From Methylovirgula ligni (GTDB lineage Bacteria; Pseudomonadota; Alphaproteobacteria; Rhizobiales; Beijerinckiaceae): a stretch of DNA of 64,000 nucleotides. The stretch is taken from NCBI RefSeq assembly GCF_004135935.1, contig NZ_CP025086.1, positions 2,480,001-2,544,000 on the forward strand. The letters are read 5' to 3'. The notes beneath the pieces are model-generated. The model worked only from the letters and a program-made list of their open reading frames with translations. It did not search any database and was not told the DNA's origin. The position numbers and the translations under genes are program-made. Every line of letters starts with the position of its first letter. Within the stretch, counting starts at the first letter, position 1. Positions 1 through 8,443 of the stretch are shown piece after piece.

Positions 1-36
1 TCGTTACAGGTTTTAAGACGTGGTGAGGTCGTTCTC

Positions 37-1179
37 ATGCGGATCGAGTGGCAGATCATTTTCTGGTTCGCGGCTCTGGCTTGCCTCGTCATGCTGCTCT
101 GGCTGTTCAACGGGGTGATCCTGCCCTTCGCCGCGGCTTTCGTCATCGCCTATCTGCTCGATCCGCTGGCTGTGCATTTGCAACGCCTGGGGCTCAACCG
201 GCTTGCGGCGACGCTCGTCATTCTTTTCGGCTTCGTTTTCGTCCTGGCGCTCATTCTGGTTCTCATCGTGCCGGCGTTGACGCACCAGTTCGCGGCCTTC
301 ATCCAGGCGCTGCCCGCGCTGCTCAACAAATTGCAGGGCCTGATCGCTGGCGCCGCTACCAAACTCAACACGGATTTTGCCACGCCGCTGCTGCGCAAGC
401 TGGGATTGCGCAGCACCAGCATGCCGGACATCAAGACGAGCCTCAACGACATCGCCGGTCAGGCGGCGGGTTGGTTCGGGGGGGCGCTCAACTCGGTCGT
501 CAGCCACGGAGCGGCGCTCATCAGCCTGGCGTCGCTACTGGTGGTGACGCCGGTCGTCGCTTTCTACATGCTGCTCGACTATCACCGCATGATCGCGGCG
601 GCCGACAGCCTCATCCCGCCGCGCTATCGCGGCGTCGTGCATCAGCTCGCGCATCAGATCGACACGACCATGTCGGGTTTTCTGCGCGGACAATCGCTGG
701 TCTGCCTTTTCCTGGGTCTCTGGTATGGTCTTGGCCTGACGATCGTCGGCGTCAATTTCGGCCTGCTGATCGGCATAACCGGCGGCTTCCTGAGTTTCAT
801 CCCCTATGTCGGCTCGATGACGGCATTGATCGCGGCGGCGATCATCTCGCTCGTGCAGGGCTGGCCGCACTGGACGTTATTCGCTTCGGCGGTGGGCGTG
901 GTTGTCGTCGGCCAGTTTCTCGAGGGCAATGTGATCTCCCCGAAGCTCGTCGGCGACAAGGTCGGTCTGCATCCCGTCTGGCTGATGTTCGCGCTGCTCG
1001 CCTTCGGCAGTTTGCTCGGCTTCACCGGCCTCATCATCGCGGTGCCGGTCGCCGCGGCGGTGGGCGTGCTTCTGCGTTTCGCGGTTCAGCAATATCGCGC
1101 CAGCGAGCTCTATACGAACTTTCCGGAATCGCACGCGCTGATCCTGCCCAAGGCTATAAAGGCGCCGGACGAGCGGTGA
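37..1179 (+). CDS. AI-2E/PerM-family membrane permease
   Basis: A 380-residue polytopic inner-membrane protein of the AI-2E transporter (PerM/UPF0118) family. Hydrophobic segments lie near residues 8-45 and 58-85. A long amphipathic stretch rich in Leu/Gln follows (about 85-150), and then a C-terminal block of membrane segments (155-345), which is the family layout. Members have been linked to autoinducer-2 export or Na+/H+ exchange, but the substrate here cannot be read from sequence. The stop is one base before the ATG of the hdaA-type gene, so the two are probably cotranscribed, a pairing common in alphaproteobacteria. The ATG at 37 gives a normal family length. Confidence 0.88.
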   Translation: MRIEWQIIFWFAALACLVMLLWLFNGVILPFAAAFVIAYLLDPLAVHLQRLGLNRLAATLVILFGFVFVLALILVLIVPALTHQFAAFIQALPALLNKLQGLIAGAATKLNTDFATPLLRKLGLRSTSMPDIKTSLNDIAGQAAGWFGGALNSVVSHGAALISLASLLVVTPVVAFYMLLDYHRMIAAADSLIPPRYRGVVHQLAHQIDTTMSGFLRGQSLVCLFLGLWYGLGLTIVGVNFGLLIGITGGFLSFIPYVGSMTALIAAAIISLVQGWPHWTLFASAVGVVVVGQFLEGNVISPKLVGDKVGLHPVWLMFALLAFGSLLGFTGLIIAVPVAAAVGVLLRFAVQQYRASELYTNFPESHALILPKAIKAPDER

Positions 1180-1180
1180 G

Positions 1181-1891
1181 ATGAAATTCGGACCGCGCGT
1201 TCCGCGCTGGCAGCAACTCGGCCTCGAATTGCCGATCGAGCCGCATTTCTCCCGCGCCGATTTCCTCGTCTCGCAGTCGAACGCCGCGGCATTGCAGATG
1301 ATCGAGGCATGGCCGCATTGGCCGGGCAACATATTGCTGCTTGTCGGGGGGCCGGGGAGCGGCAAGAGCCATCTGGCGGCGATCTGGGCGGCGCGGGCAG
1401 GGGCGGAGATTTTCTCCGGCGCGCGCCTTGCCGAGTCTGATGTGGCGAGCCTTGCGGCCCTGACCGCCAAGCCGGCATTGGTGGTCGATGATGCCGATGC
1501 CCTCGGCGGCGCCGAGGCGGCGCTGTTTCATCTTTTCAATCTCGCCCGGCAGGAAAAGCAAAGCGTGCTGTTGACGGCAAGGCGGCCGCCGGACCTTTGG
1601 GGCTTGGCCATACCCGACCTTGTCTCGCGCCTGCGGCTCGCGCCTGTCGCCGAACTCGGCGCGCCGGATGACGAGTTGCTGCGCGCGGTCCTGCAAAAGC
1701 TGTTTCGCGATCGCCAATTGCTCGTCGATGGGTCGGTCGTCGACTATATCGCTTTGCACATCGAACGCTCGCTCGGTGTCGCCCGGGCCGTTGTGGAGGC
1801 CCTCGACCGGATGGCTTTGGCGCGCGGCGGCGCCGTAACGCGGGCGCTCGCGCGGGAGCTGCTGGCCGACGCCGGCGACGAGGCGGATTAA
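1181..1891 (+). CDS. hdaA: DnaA-family replication regulator (Hda/HdaA type)
   Basis: A 236-residue protein matching the AAA+ part of DnaA without the C-terminal DNA-binding domain, as in Hda/HdaA. In this family the protein, with the DNA clamp, promotes hydrolysis of DnaA-bound ATP and limits re-initiation of replication. Visible features are a Walker A-like GGPGSGKSH near residue 58, a Walker B-like LVVDDAD near 104, and a sensor-type arginine in the C-terminal lid region. It starts one base after the permease stop, implying translational coupling. The closest alternative is another DnaA-like ATPase, but length and neighbour favour HdaA. Confidence 0.85.
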   Translation: MKFGPRVPRWQQLGLELPIEPHFSRADFLVSQSNAAALQMIEAWPHWPGNILLLVGGPGSGKSHLAAIWAARAGAEIFSGARLAESDVASLAALTAKPALVVDDADALGGAEAALFHLFNLARQEKQSVLLTARRPPDLWGLAIPDLVSRLRLAPVAELGAPDDELLRAVLQKLFRDRQLLVDGSVVDYIALHIERSLGVARAVVEALDRMALARGGAVTRALARELLADAGDEAD

Positions 1892-1985
1892 CTAACCGGG
1901 CGGCATGGCAAATATTCTCGCTGGGTCATGTTGACCCGGCGGGGGGCTGCGCCTAAAGCCATGCCATGAGTTGAGGAGTAGGATC

Positions 1986-2549
1986 GTGCGTCGCTTCGGA
2001 ACTTTCCTGATTTCTTTTGCACTTGTGCAATTCGTCGCGGGCGCCGGGTTCGCCCAGGACAAGAAGCCGCCGCCGGTCGGTTCGCAGCCGGAGACGACGA
2101 CGGCGACTTACGGGGCCTGGACCTTGCAATGCGAGCGCCGTGCCGACGTCGCCAAAGGCGAGAAGATCTGCGAGATCGAGGAATCGGTCATCCCGCAGAA
2201 TCAGCAAAGTCCGATCGCCCGCATCGGCATCGGTCATCCGATCGGCACCGACAAGAGGCAATATCGGATCACCGCGATCTTCCCGCCGAATGTCTACATT
2301 CCGGTTGCGCCCGCGATCAAAGCCAAGGACGGCGATCCGGCCATCGCGCTCGCCTGGAAGCGCTGCTTCCCCGGCGGCTGCTTTGCCGATACGAGCGTTG
2401 CGCCCGAGGCGCTGAAGAGCTGGCGCGCGATCGAAGCTGATACCGGCAGGCTGACCTTTACCGAGGCTGCCGGACGCAATCTCGCGATCCAGTTCTCGCT
2501 CCGTGGCTTCGCCCAGGCGCTCGAAGCGCTGGAAAAAGCGAAGTCGTAA
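1986..2549 (+). CDS. IalB-family invasion-associated locus B protein
   Basis: A 187-residue exported protein. The GTG at 1986 is chosen because GAGGAG lies 7-8 bases upstream and the product then begins with a clean signal peptide (MRRFGTF, a hydrophobic core, and cleavage after GFA). The mature part shows the IalB-family pattern, including the TYGAWTLQCE motif and conserved cysteines in RRADVAKGEKICE and RCFPGGCFAD. The family is named from Bartonella, but it is widespread in free-living Hyphomicrobiales and its biochemical role is unknown; the name does not imply virulence here. A rho-independent terminator follows. Confidence 0.85.
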   Translation: MRRFGTFLISFALVQFVAGAGFAQDKKPPPVGSQPETTTATYGAWTLQCERRADVAKGEKICEIEESVIPQNQQSPIARIGIGHPIGTDKRQYRITAIFPPNVYIPVAPAIKAKDGDPAIALAWKRCFPGGCFADTSVAPEALKSWRAIEADTGRLTFTEAAGRNLAIQFSLRGFAQALEALEKAKS

Positions 2550-2579
2550 GAGATCGGCTCAAGACAAGTACGGTTTTCA

Positions 2580-2606
2580 AGCGCGGTGGCAACGCCGCGC
2601 TTTTTT
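2580..2606 (+). terminator. Rho-independent terminator after ialB-family gene
   Basis: The 7-bp stem AGCGCGG (2580-2586) pairs with CCGCGCT (2595-2601) around an 8-base loop and runs directly into six T residues (2601-2606). It lies 31 bases after the stop of the IalB-family gene. Confidence 0.85.
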
Positions 2607-2658
2607 CATTGTGATCTCCAGGAGCAATGCGTGTCCCCCGATTGACAGTCTGCGCCGT

Positions 2659-2700
2659 AGAAATGTAATAATATAACATATACATTTCTGGGATCGGGGG
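2659..2700 (+). promoter_or_regulatory. Candidate operator of the TonB receptor (Zur-like, with outer inverted repeat)
   Basis: AGAAATGTA (2659-2667) and TACATTTCT (2681-2689) form a perfect 9-bp inverted repeat in an AT-rich patch. The overlapping segment 2660-2682 also fits a Zur-type box: GAAATGTAATA, one base, TATAACATATA against the known half-site GAAATGTTATA (four mismatches over the two half-sites). A GGGGG ribosome-binding run follows at 2696-2700, just before the GTG at 2705. The layout matches exactly that found before the ABC binding-protein gene at 20186. That a regulator binds here is inferred. Confidence 0.6.
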
Positions 2701-2704
2701 TCTC

Positions 2705-4855
2705 GTGCGTCTATCGTCTTTGTTTCGGGTCGCGGCCGGGGCTGCGGCCCTTATCGCCGCGAATGGGGTCAAGGCCCAGCAGGCTCTGCCGCAAGTCAAC
2801 GTGACAGCAGCGGGGGAAAACCAATCGCCGCTGGCGCCGAGCCATGAGGTGCTGGTCGAGACCCAGGCGCTCGACGCTGCACGGGCGAATATTTTCGCGC
2901 CTGTTGGCGCCAATGCCTATGAGATCGACGAGACGACGATCAACAACCTGCCGCAGGGGCAGGACACGCCACTCGAAAAAGTTCTGCTTCAGGCGCCGGG
3001 CGTCTCGCAGGATTCGGCGGCGAGCGGCGATCTGCACGTCCGCAACGAGCATGCAAATGTGCAATACCGGATCAATGACATTTTGCTGCCCGATGGTGTT
3101 TCCGGCTTCGGGCTGATGCTCGAGACACGTTTCATCAGTTCGCTGACGCTGCTCGATGGTGCGCTGCCTGCCCAGTATGGCCTGCACACCGCGGGCGTCG
3201 TCGATATCCAGACGCGCAGCGGCACGTATCAGCCGGGCGGCAGCCTGAGCGTTTATGGCGGCAGCCATGCGACGCTCACGCCGAGCTTTGATGATGGCGG
3301 CACGATCGGCAACACGCAATTCTATGTTGCCGGCCAATTGCTGACCGACAATGTCGGCATCGAAAATCCGACGCCCGATTACGACGCGATCCACGATTTG
3401 ACCGCACAGGGCAAGTTCTTCGGCTATGTATCGACCCTTCTCGGTGACGGCGGACGGTTCAGCATCATCAGTGGCACGTCGGTCAGCTCGTATGAAATTC
3501 CCAATTCGCCGGGGCAGGCACCGGTCAACACGGTCAATGGCATCAGTGATTTCAACTCATCGCTGCTCAATGAAAATCAGGTGGAACGGAATTTCTACAA
3601 TGTCGCCGCTTGGCAGAAGTCAGCCGGTCCGATCGACGCTCAGATCGCTTTTTTCTCGCGCTATTCGACGTTGCATTTCGTGCCCGATTCGCTCGGAGAC
3701 ATTATCTTCAACGGTGTCGCCTCGGATGTGCAGCGGAATAGCCTGCTCAACGGATTTCAGGGCGATGCGGGCTATCATCTCGGCCCGCACACCATCCGTT
3801 TCGGCTTCGAAGTGAGCGGCGAATCGACGGATTCGATCAATAATGATCTGGTTCTGCCGCTCGATACCGGCGGCAATCCGGAGAGCACGCTCGTCGGCAA
3901 ATATGATGCTAGCAGCAAGCTCGGCTGGCTCGGCTCAATCTACGCGCAGGACGAATGGCGCATCACCGACCAACTGACTCTCAACGCCGGCCTGCGCTTC
4001 GATCAGATGGCTGCTTATGTCACGACCAATCAGTTGAGCCCGCGCGTCAGCCTCACGTACAAGCCTTTTGCCGGGACGACGTTCCATGCCGGCTATGCGC
4101 GCTATTTCACGCCGCCCGAGCAGGCGCTCGCTGCGCCGACCAATCTGGCGCTCTATGCCAACACGTCAGCGGCGCCGGGCGTGAATGAATCGAGCCCGGT
4201 GCGGCCGGAGCGCTCGGATTATTTCGATGCGGGCGTCGATCAGAAGCTGCTGCCCGGTCTCAGCGCCGGAGTCGATGCTTATTACAAGCGCGCGACCAAT
4301 CTGCTCGACGACGGGCAGTTCGGCCAGGCTCTGGTGCTGACCGCCTTTAATTACGCGAAAGCCTACAATACCGGTGTCGAGTTGAAGGCGGATTACCAGA
4401 TGGGCGATCTCTCAGCCTATGCCAATTTCGCCTGGGCGCGGCAGCGCGCGACGCAGGTGTCGTCGAACCAATATCTGTTCGATCCTGACGAACTCGCCTA
4501 TATCTCGGATCACTACATCTATACGGATCACGCCCAGACGCTGACCGGCTCGGCCGGCATCTCCTACCTCTGGCAGGCGACAAAATTCAGCGCCGATCTC
4601 ATCTATGGCAGCGGCCTGCGCAACGGCTTCGCCAATACCGGGACGGTGGCGCCCTATACGCAGGTCAATCTCGGCATCTCGCATGAGTTCCGATTGCCGG
4701 GCAATTCAGGCTTGGGGCCGCTGGAACTGCGCTTCGATGTCGTCAATCTGCTCGACAACATCTACGAGATCAGGGACGGCTCCGGCATCGGCGTCTTCGC
4801 GCCTCAATATGGGCCGCGGCGCGGATTCTTCGGTGCCCTCACGCAAAAATTCTGA
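2705..4855 (+). CDS. TonB-dependent outer-membrane receptor
   Basis: A 716-residue TonB-dependent receptor starting at GTG 2705, with GGGGG four bases upstream. A signal peptide (about 1-24, ending VKAQ) is followed by a plug domain (about 70-180, with PLEKVLLQAPGVSQ and the LDGALPAQYGL segment). A long 22-stranded-type barrel follows, ending in an aromatic residue (LTQKF), as expected for outer-membrane insertion. The short N-terminus shows no extra signalling domain. The substrate is not evident: the Zur-like box suggests zinc or another scarce metal, but the loops are not strikingly His-rich as in ZnuD. The gene stands alone. Confidence 0.9.
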   Translation: MRLSSLFRVAAGAAALIAANGVKAQQALPQVNVTAAGENQSPLAPSHEVLVETQALDAARANIFAPVGANAYEIDETTINNLPQGQDTPLEKVLLQAPGVSQDSAASGDLHVRNEHANVQYRINDILLPDGVSGFGLMLETRFISSLTLLDGALPAQYGLHTAGVVDIQTRSGTYQPGGSLSVYGGSHATLTPSFDDGGTIGNTQFYVAGQLLTDNVGIENPTPDYDAIHDLTAQGKFFGYVSTLLGDGGRFSIISGTSVSSYEIPNSPGQAPVNTVNGISDFNSSLLNENQVERNFYNVAAWQKSAGPIDAQIAFFSRYSTLHFVPDSLGDIIFNGVASDVQRNSLLNGFQGDAGYHLGPHTIRFGFEVSGESTDSINNDLVLPLDTGGNPESTLVGKYDASSKLGWLGSIYAQDEWRITDQLTLNAGLRFDQMAAYVTTNQLSPRVSLTYKPFAGTTFHAGYARYFTPPEQALAAPTNLALYANTSAAPGVNESSPVRPERSDYFDAGVDQKLLPGLSAGVDAYYKRATNLLDDGQFGQALVLTAFNYAKAYNTGVELKADYQMGDLSAYANFAWARQRATQVSSNQYLFDPDELAYISDHYIYTDHAQTLTGSAGISYLWQATKFSADLIYGSGLRNGFANTGTVAPYTQVNLGISHEFRLPGNSGLGPLELRFDVVNLLDNIYEIRDGSGIGVFAPQYGPRRGFFGALTQKF

Positions 4856-4910
4856 CAAGAGCGGCGACACTGATTATAGGGTCGGGACGCAGTTCTGACC
4901 CAGGTCCAAC

Positions 4911-5384
4911 ATGCCGCTCTACTTCGCCTATGGCGCGAACATGGACAGCGCCGCCATGCGCCTGCGGGCGCCCAATTCGCGGGCGCTCGGCCGGGCGCGG
5001 CTGGCGCGGCACAAGTTCTTCATCATGAAGTCGGGCTACGCCTCGGTGCGGCGCGATCCGCATGCGAATGTCGAAGGCGTGCTCTTTGATCTCGCGCTCT
5101 CGGATGTGCCGGCGCTCGATCGCTTCGAGGAGGTTGGCCGCGGCCTTTATACCAAGGCCGTCCAGCCCGTCCTGCGTGAGGGTGCGCAGCCGGTGCGTGC
5201 GCTCGTCTATATCGGCGCCGAGGCGGCCGAGGGTAAGCCGACCGCCGCTTATCTTGAGAGCATTCTCGCGGGAGCAAAGGGCGAAGGTCTGCGCGAAGAT
5301 TATATTGCCTTTCTGGCGTCGTTCGGTGGCGCGGAGACGGGGCACGGCACGCGCTGGCGCGCCATTCGGGCCAAAGGTATCTGA
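4911..5384 (+). CDS. Gamma-glutamylcyclotransferase-like protein
   Basis: A 157-residue protein of the GGCT/AIG2-like fold. The N-terminal YFAYGANMD motif is the substrate-loop signature, and RFEEVGRG supplies the glutamate expected to act as general acid/base. The family forms 5-oxoproline from gamma-glutamyl amines, but many bacterial members have unknown substrates. The stop is 15 bases before panC on the same strand, so the pair is probably one transcript, although no pathway link is known. Confidence 0.82.
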   Translation: MPLYFAYGANMDSAAMRLRAPNSRALGRARLARHKFFIMKSGYASVRRDPHANVEGVLFDLALSDVPALDRFEEVGRGLYTKAVQPVLREGAQPVRALVYIGAEAAEGKPTAAYLESILAGAKGEGLREDYIAFLASFGGAETGHGTRWRAIRAKGI

Positions 5385-5398
5385 GAAGGGCATCTGAA

Positions 5399-6244
5399 TT
5401 GGGTATCGAGATCGCGCGCGATGTCGCGGCTTTGCGGAGAACCGTCGCGCGCTGGCGCGCGGAAGGCGCACGGATCGCTCTCGTGCCGACGATGGGCGCC
5501 CTGCACGAGGGCCATCTGTCGCTGGTGCAGGAGGCCGGGGCGCGCGCCGATCGCATCATCATGTCGATCTTCGTCAACCCGACGCAATTCGCGCCGACCG
5601 AGGACTTCGCCGCCTATCCGCGCAGCTTCGACAAGGATGTTGCGGCCTTCGCTGCGGCGGGAGGCGATCTGGTTTTCGCCCCGGAGGTTGCGGAGGTCTA
5701 TCCGCCGGGCTTCGTCACCAAGGTGAGCCTTGGCGGACCTGCGACAGCAGGGCTCGAAGATAAATTCCGGCCGGATCATTTTGCCGGCGTCGCGACGATC
5801 GTCGCCAAACTGCTCATCATGGCCGCGCCCGACGTCGCGATTTTCGGCGAGAAGGATTATCAGCAGCTCGCCGTGATCCGCCGGATGGCGCGCGATCTCA
5901 ACCTTGAAGCCGAGATTGTCGGCGCGCCGACCATCCGTGCCGCGGACGGCCTCGCGCTGTCTTCCCGGAATGTCTATCTCGGATTGAACGAGCGCGGCGC
6001 GGCGCCGCTGCTTCACGCTGCACTTGAGCGTTGCCGCGCGGCGATCCTGCGGGGTGTTCCGGTTGCGTCAGCCGTTGACAGTGCGCGGGACGCTCTGACC
6101 GAAGCCGGCTTTGCCGTGGATTATGTCGCGGCGCGGCACGCCGAGACGCTGGCGCCGGTCGCCGCGCGCGGCGAAAGCCCGATCCGTCTGCTTGTTGCAG
6201 CGCGGATCGGCACGACGCGGCTTATCGACAATATCGGCGTGTAG
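5399..6244 (+). CDS. panC: Pantoate--beta-alanine ligase
   Basis: A 281-residue pantothenate synthetase, which joins pantoate and beta-alanine with ATP in the last step of pantothenate synthesis, needed for coenzyme A. Family motifs are present: TMGALHEGHLSLV with the HxGH nucleotide site near residue 33, the FVNPTQF segment, the FGEKDYQQL motif near 155, and the LSSRNVYL loop near 190. The TTG at 5399 is the best start, preceded by GAGAAGGG; no nearer in-frame ATG fits the N-terminal family alignment. panB and panD are not in the window. Confidence 0.95.
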   Translation: MGIEIARDVAALRRTVARWRAEGARIALVPTMGALHEGHLSLVQEAGARADRIIMSIFVNPTQFAPTEDFAAYPRSFDKDVAAFAAAGGDLVFAPEVAEVYPPGFVTKVSLGGPATAGLEDKFRPDHFAGVATIVAKLLIMAAPDVAIFGEKDYQQLAVIRRMARDLNLEAEIVGAPTIRAADGLALSSRNVYLGLNERGAAPLLHAALERCRAAILRGVPVASAVDSARDALTEAGFAVDYVAARHAETLAPVAARGESPIRLLVAARIGTTRLIDNIGV

Positions 6245-6386
6245 CGTCAAAAGGCGCACAAGCGCGCAGTAATACGTCCCCGCAACGACGGCCAAGCTTG
6301 CCTCCGCGCGAAGGCCGCTTCACACTTTTCCGGACGTAGCTTAGCGCCATATAAAGCAAACAAAATTTGGAATTCAGGGAGGAAAA

Positions 6387-7289
6387 ATGCGGATCGGCGT
6401 CGATCTCGGCGGCACGAAAATCGAGGCGATCGCGCTCGCCGATGACGGCAGCGTTCGCGAACGCCGCCGCAAACCGACGCCTGCGGGCGATTATCAGGCG
6501 ATCCTCGCGGCGATCCGCGATCTCGTTCTCAGCGTCGAAGCGGACCTCGGCGAGACGGCGAGTCTCGGCATCGCGACGCCCGGCTCGATCTCTCCGAAGA
6601 CCGGCCTGTTGCGTAATTCCAATACGCTGGTGATGAACGGCAAGCCCTTCGTTGCCGACATCGGCAAGCTGCTCGGCCGGGAGATCCGCACGGAGAACGA
6701 CGCCAATTGCCTCGCGCTGTCGGAGGCCATCGATGGCGCGGCGGCGGGGGCTGCGAGCGTCTTCGCCGTGATCCTCGGCACCGGCGTCGGCGGCGGTCTC
6801 GTCATCGACCGCAAGCTCGTCTCGGGCCGCAATATGATCGCTGGCGAATGGGGCCATATCCCGCTGCCGCTCAACGAGATCGAGCGGCGGCTGCCGCCGC
6901 GCGCCTGCTTCTGCGGTCAGCAGGATTGCGTCGAGACCTATCTCTGCGGTGGCGCCTTTTCGGCGGAATATCGCCAGCGCACCGGGAAAGAATTGAACGC
7001 AACCGACATTGCCGAAGCCGCGGCGAGAGGCGATGCGGCCGCGCAGGCGACGCTCGACATTTATGTGGACCGGCTGGCGCGGGCGCTGGCGGTGGTCATC
7101 AACATTGTCGATCCGGAGGCGATCGTCTTCGGCGGCGGCCTCTCGAAAATCCCGCAGCTTTACGACATGCTGCCGCCGCTGCTCGGGCGCTATGCCTTCT
7201 CCGATGTGATGATGACGCGCGTGCTGCAAGCCAAACACGGCGATTCGAGCGGCGTGCGCGGCGCCGCGTGGCTCTGGCCGAAGGATTAG
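6387..7289 (+). CDS. ROK-family sugar kinase
   Basis: A 300-residue ROK-family kinase, probably cytosolic, acting on a hexose such as fructose, glucose or N-acetylglucosamine. The N-terminus has the phosphate-1 motif GVDLGGTKIEAIAL. A sugar-contact segment ENDANCLALSEA, the glycine-rich GTGVGGGLVID and AGEWGHIPL follow. The zinc motif CFCGQQDCVETY, with its three cysteines and one nearby His, is intact, so the protein is a kinase and not a repressor (there is no helix-turn-helix domain). The ATG at 6387 has GGGAGGAAAA upstream. Exact substrate is unresolved. Confidence 0.9.
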   Translation: MRIGVDLGGTKIEAIALADDGSVRERRRKPTPAGDYQAILAAIRDLVLSVEADLGETASLGIATPGSISPKTGLLRNSNTLVMNGKPFVADIGKLLGREIRTENDANCLALSEAIDGAAAGAASVFAVILGTGVGGGLVIDRKLVSGRNMIAGEWGHIPLPLNEIERRLPPRACFCGQQDCVETYLCGGAFSAEYRQRTGKELNATDIAEAAARGDAAAQATLDIYVDRLARALAVVINIVDPEAIVFGGGLSKIPQLYDMLPPLLGRYAFSDVMMTRVLQAKHGDSSGVRGAAWLWPKD

Positions 7290-7308
7290 TTCTTCAGGAT
7301 TAGTTCTT
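7282..7308. repeat. 13-bp tandem repeat at a convergent gene junction
   Basis: AGGATTAGTTCTT occurs twice (7282-7294 and 7296-7308), separated by one base. It spans the stop codons of the ROK kinase and of the convergent EcsC-family gene, so it looks like a small local duplication at a gene end. Confidence 0.8.
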
Positions 7309-8163
7309 GGCGTTCTTCTGCGCGAGGAGCCGGTCATATTCGGCGCGGACGAGCGTCTGGCCGTAGATCCGCTCGAGTCTGCGGACCGTGAAGTGGCCTT
7401 GTGCGACCGATTGGAAATGATCGATGAAGGCGAAGTTGATTGCGCCGCCGCCGGCCGCGCCGATCAGGGGCACCGCCTGCGCTGCGAGCTTGTCGGAGAC
7501 GACGACGCCGAACCGCGCGGCGATCTGCCCGATCAGCCGGGCGACGACCGGCGCGCCCTCGTCGGTGACGCCGCGGTTGATCACGAAGCGCGCCGCCTCG
7601 CTCACCGATTTGGCGAGTATGCTGCGAACCGAAAAATAGCTGCTCTCCATGGCGAGTTGATCGTCTCTGGCGGCGCCGAGGGCGAAGACCTGAAGGCAGG
7701 CGAGCGCCGCTTCCGGCTGTGAAAGGTCTTCGCCGGAGGCGCGGGCGATGGCGGCGATCGAGCGCAGCATCACCATGATCGAAAAAGGCAGTTCGACCGG
7801 CAGCGTCGCAATGCCGAAGGCGCCACCAAGCGTGCCTGAAAGGGTTACGGCGGCTTTGTGGAGGCCGCGCTGATCGGTCAGCGCAGAGGGCCGCAGGGTT
7901 CGCAAGGTCGCGGTAAAGGCCGTGCGGATCGCGCCCTCGACCGCCCTGTCCACGATGGTCGTGACATTATGCGGGAGCATTCTGCCAAACCGTTCAATCT
8001 CGCTGCCAAAGGCGTTGGCGATGCGCACGGCGAAGCTCTTGTGCTCGAGCTGGTCCACTGCACGGGCGAGGGCTGCGGCATCCTCCGGGGAAAGCGACCC
8101 GGTTACGATCACGGGCGGCAGCGGGTTCGCGGCCGGGTCTCTGGGGTGTTCGGACAGGGACAT
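7300..8163 (-). CDS. EcsC-family protein
   Basis: A 287-residue protein of the EcsC family, named from a Bacillus protein encoded beside an ABC transporter and here found alone. Visible family features are the N-terminal ALARAVDQLEHKSFAVRIANAFG region and alternating hydrophobic helices such as GTLGGAFGIATLPVELPFS near residues 108-128. A glycine-rich hydrophobic stretch (IGAAGGGAINFAFIDHFQ) sits near the C-terminus. These suggest membrane association, but there is no signal peptide. Function is unknown. It is convergent with the ROK kinase, the stops being separated by 10 bases. Confidence 0.8.
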   Translation of the reverse strand: MSLSEHPRDPAANPLPPVIVTGSLSPEDAAALARAVDQLEHKSFAVRIANAFGSEIERFGRMLPHNVTTIVDRAVEGAIRTAFTATLRTLRPSALTDQRGLHKAAVTLSGTLGGAFGIATLPVELPFSIMVMLRSIAAIARASGEDLSQPEAALACLQVFALGAARDDQLAMESSYFSVRSILAKSVSEAARFVINRGVTDEGAPVVARLIGQIAARFGVVVSDKLAAQAVPLIGAAGGGAINFAFIDHFQSVAQGHFTVRRLERIYGQTLVRAEYDRLLAQKNAKN

Positions 8164-8443
8164 GAATGATCCGGGAAGAGGGAGGCGCAGATTCAGCGCG
8201 CACGAAGCATGAAAGGAATATGAGGCCGGCAGCGGGGTCCGCCAAGGCCGGTGACCGCCCGCGTGTGTGTTTTCCCTCTCTCGAAATGATCGATAAAATT
8301 GAATGTAATTCTCTAACTAACTGGTTTCGCTAGATTTTATTAGAATACGAAAAAGCCGTTTCGATAAAATTCGAATGAATTGCTTACGCCGCCCGCAAAC
8401 GCCCGCGCTCATCGTTTCGTGACGAAAGGCGGGGGATTTCAGC
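8164..8443. other. AT-richer divergent intergenic region with imperfect direct repeats
   Basis: This 280-bp region separates the divergent EcsC and BTLCP genes. It is clearly richer in A/T than its surroundings (about 8285-8375). CGATAAAATT occurs at 8291-8300 and again at 8362-8371, each followed by a similar GAATG-AATT stretch. It probably holds both promoters; no known operator is recognised. Confidence 0.5.

Noticed and set aside
48-1184. Long plus-strand frame inside the permease gene (378 residues)
   Set aside because: Arg/Ala/His-rich shadow of the AI-2E gene in another frame, without ribosome-binding site or family.
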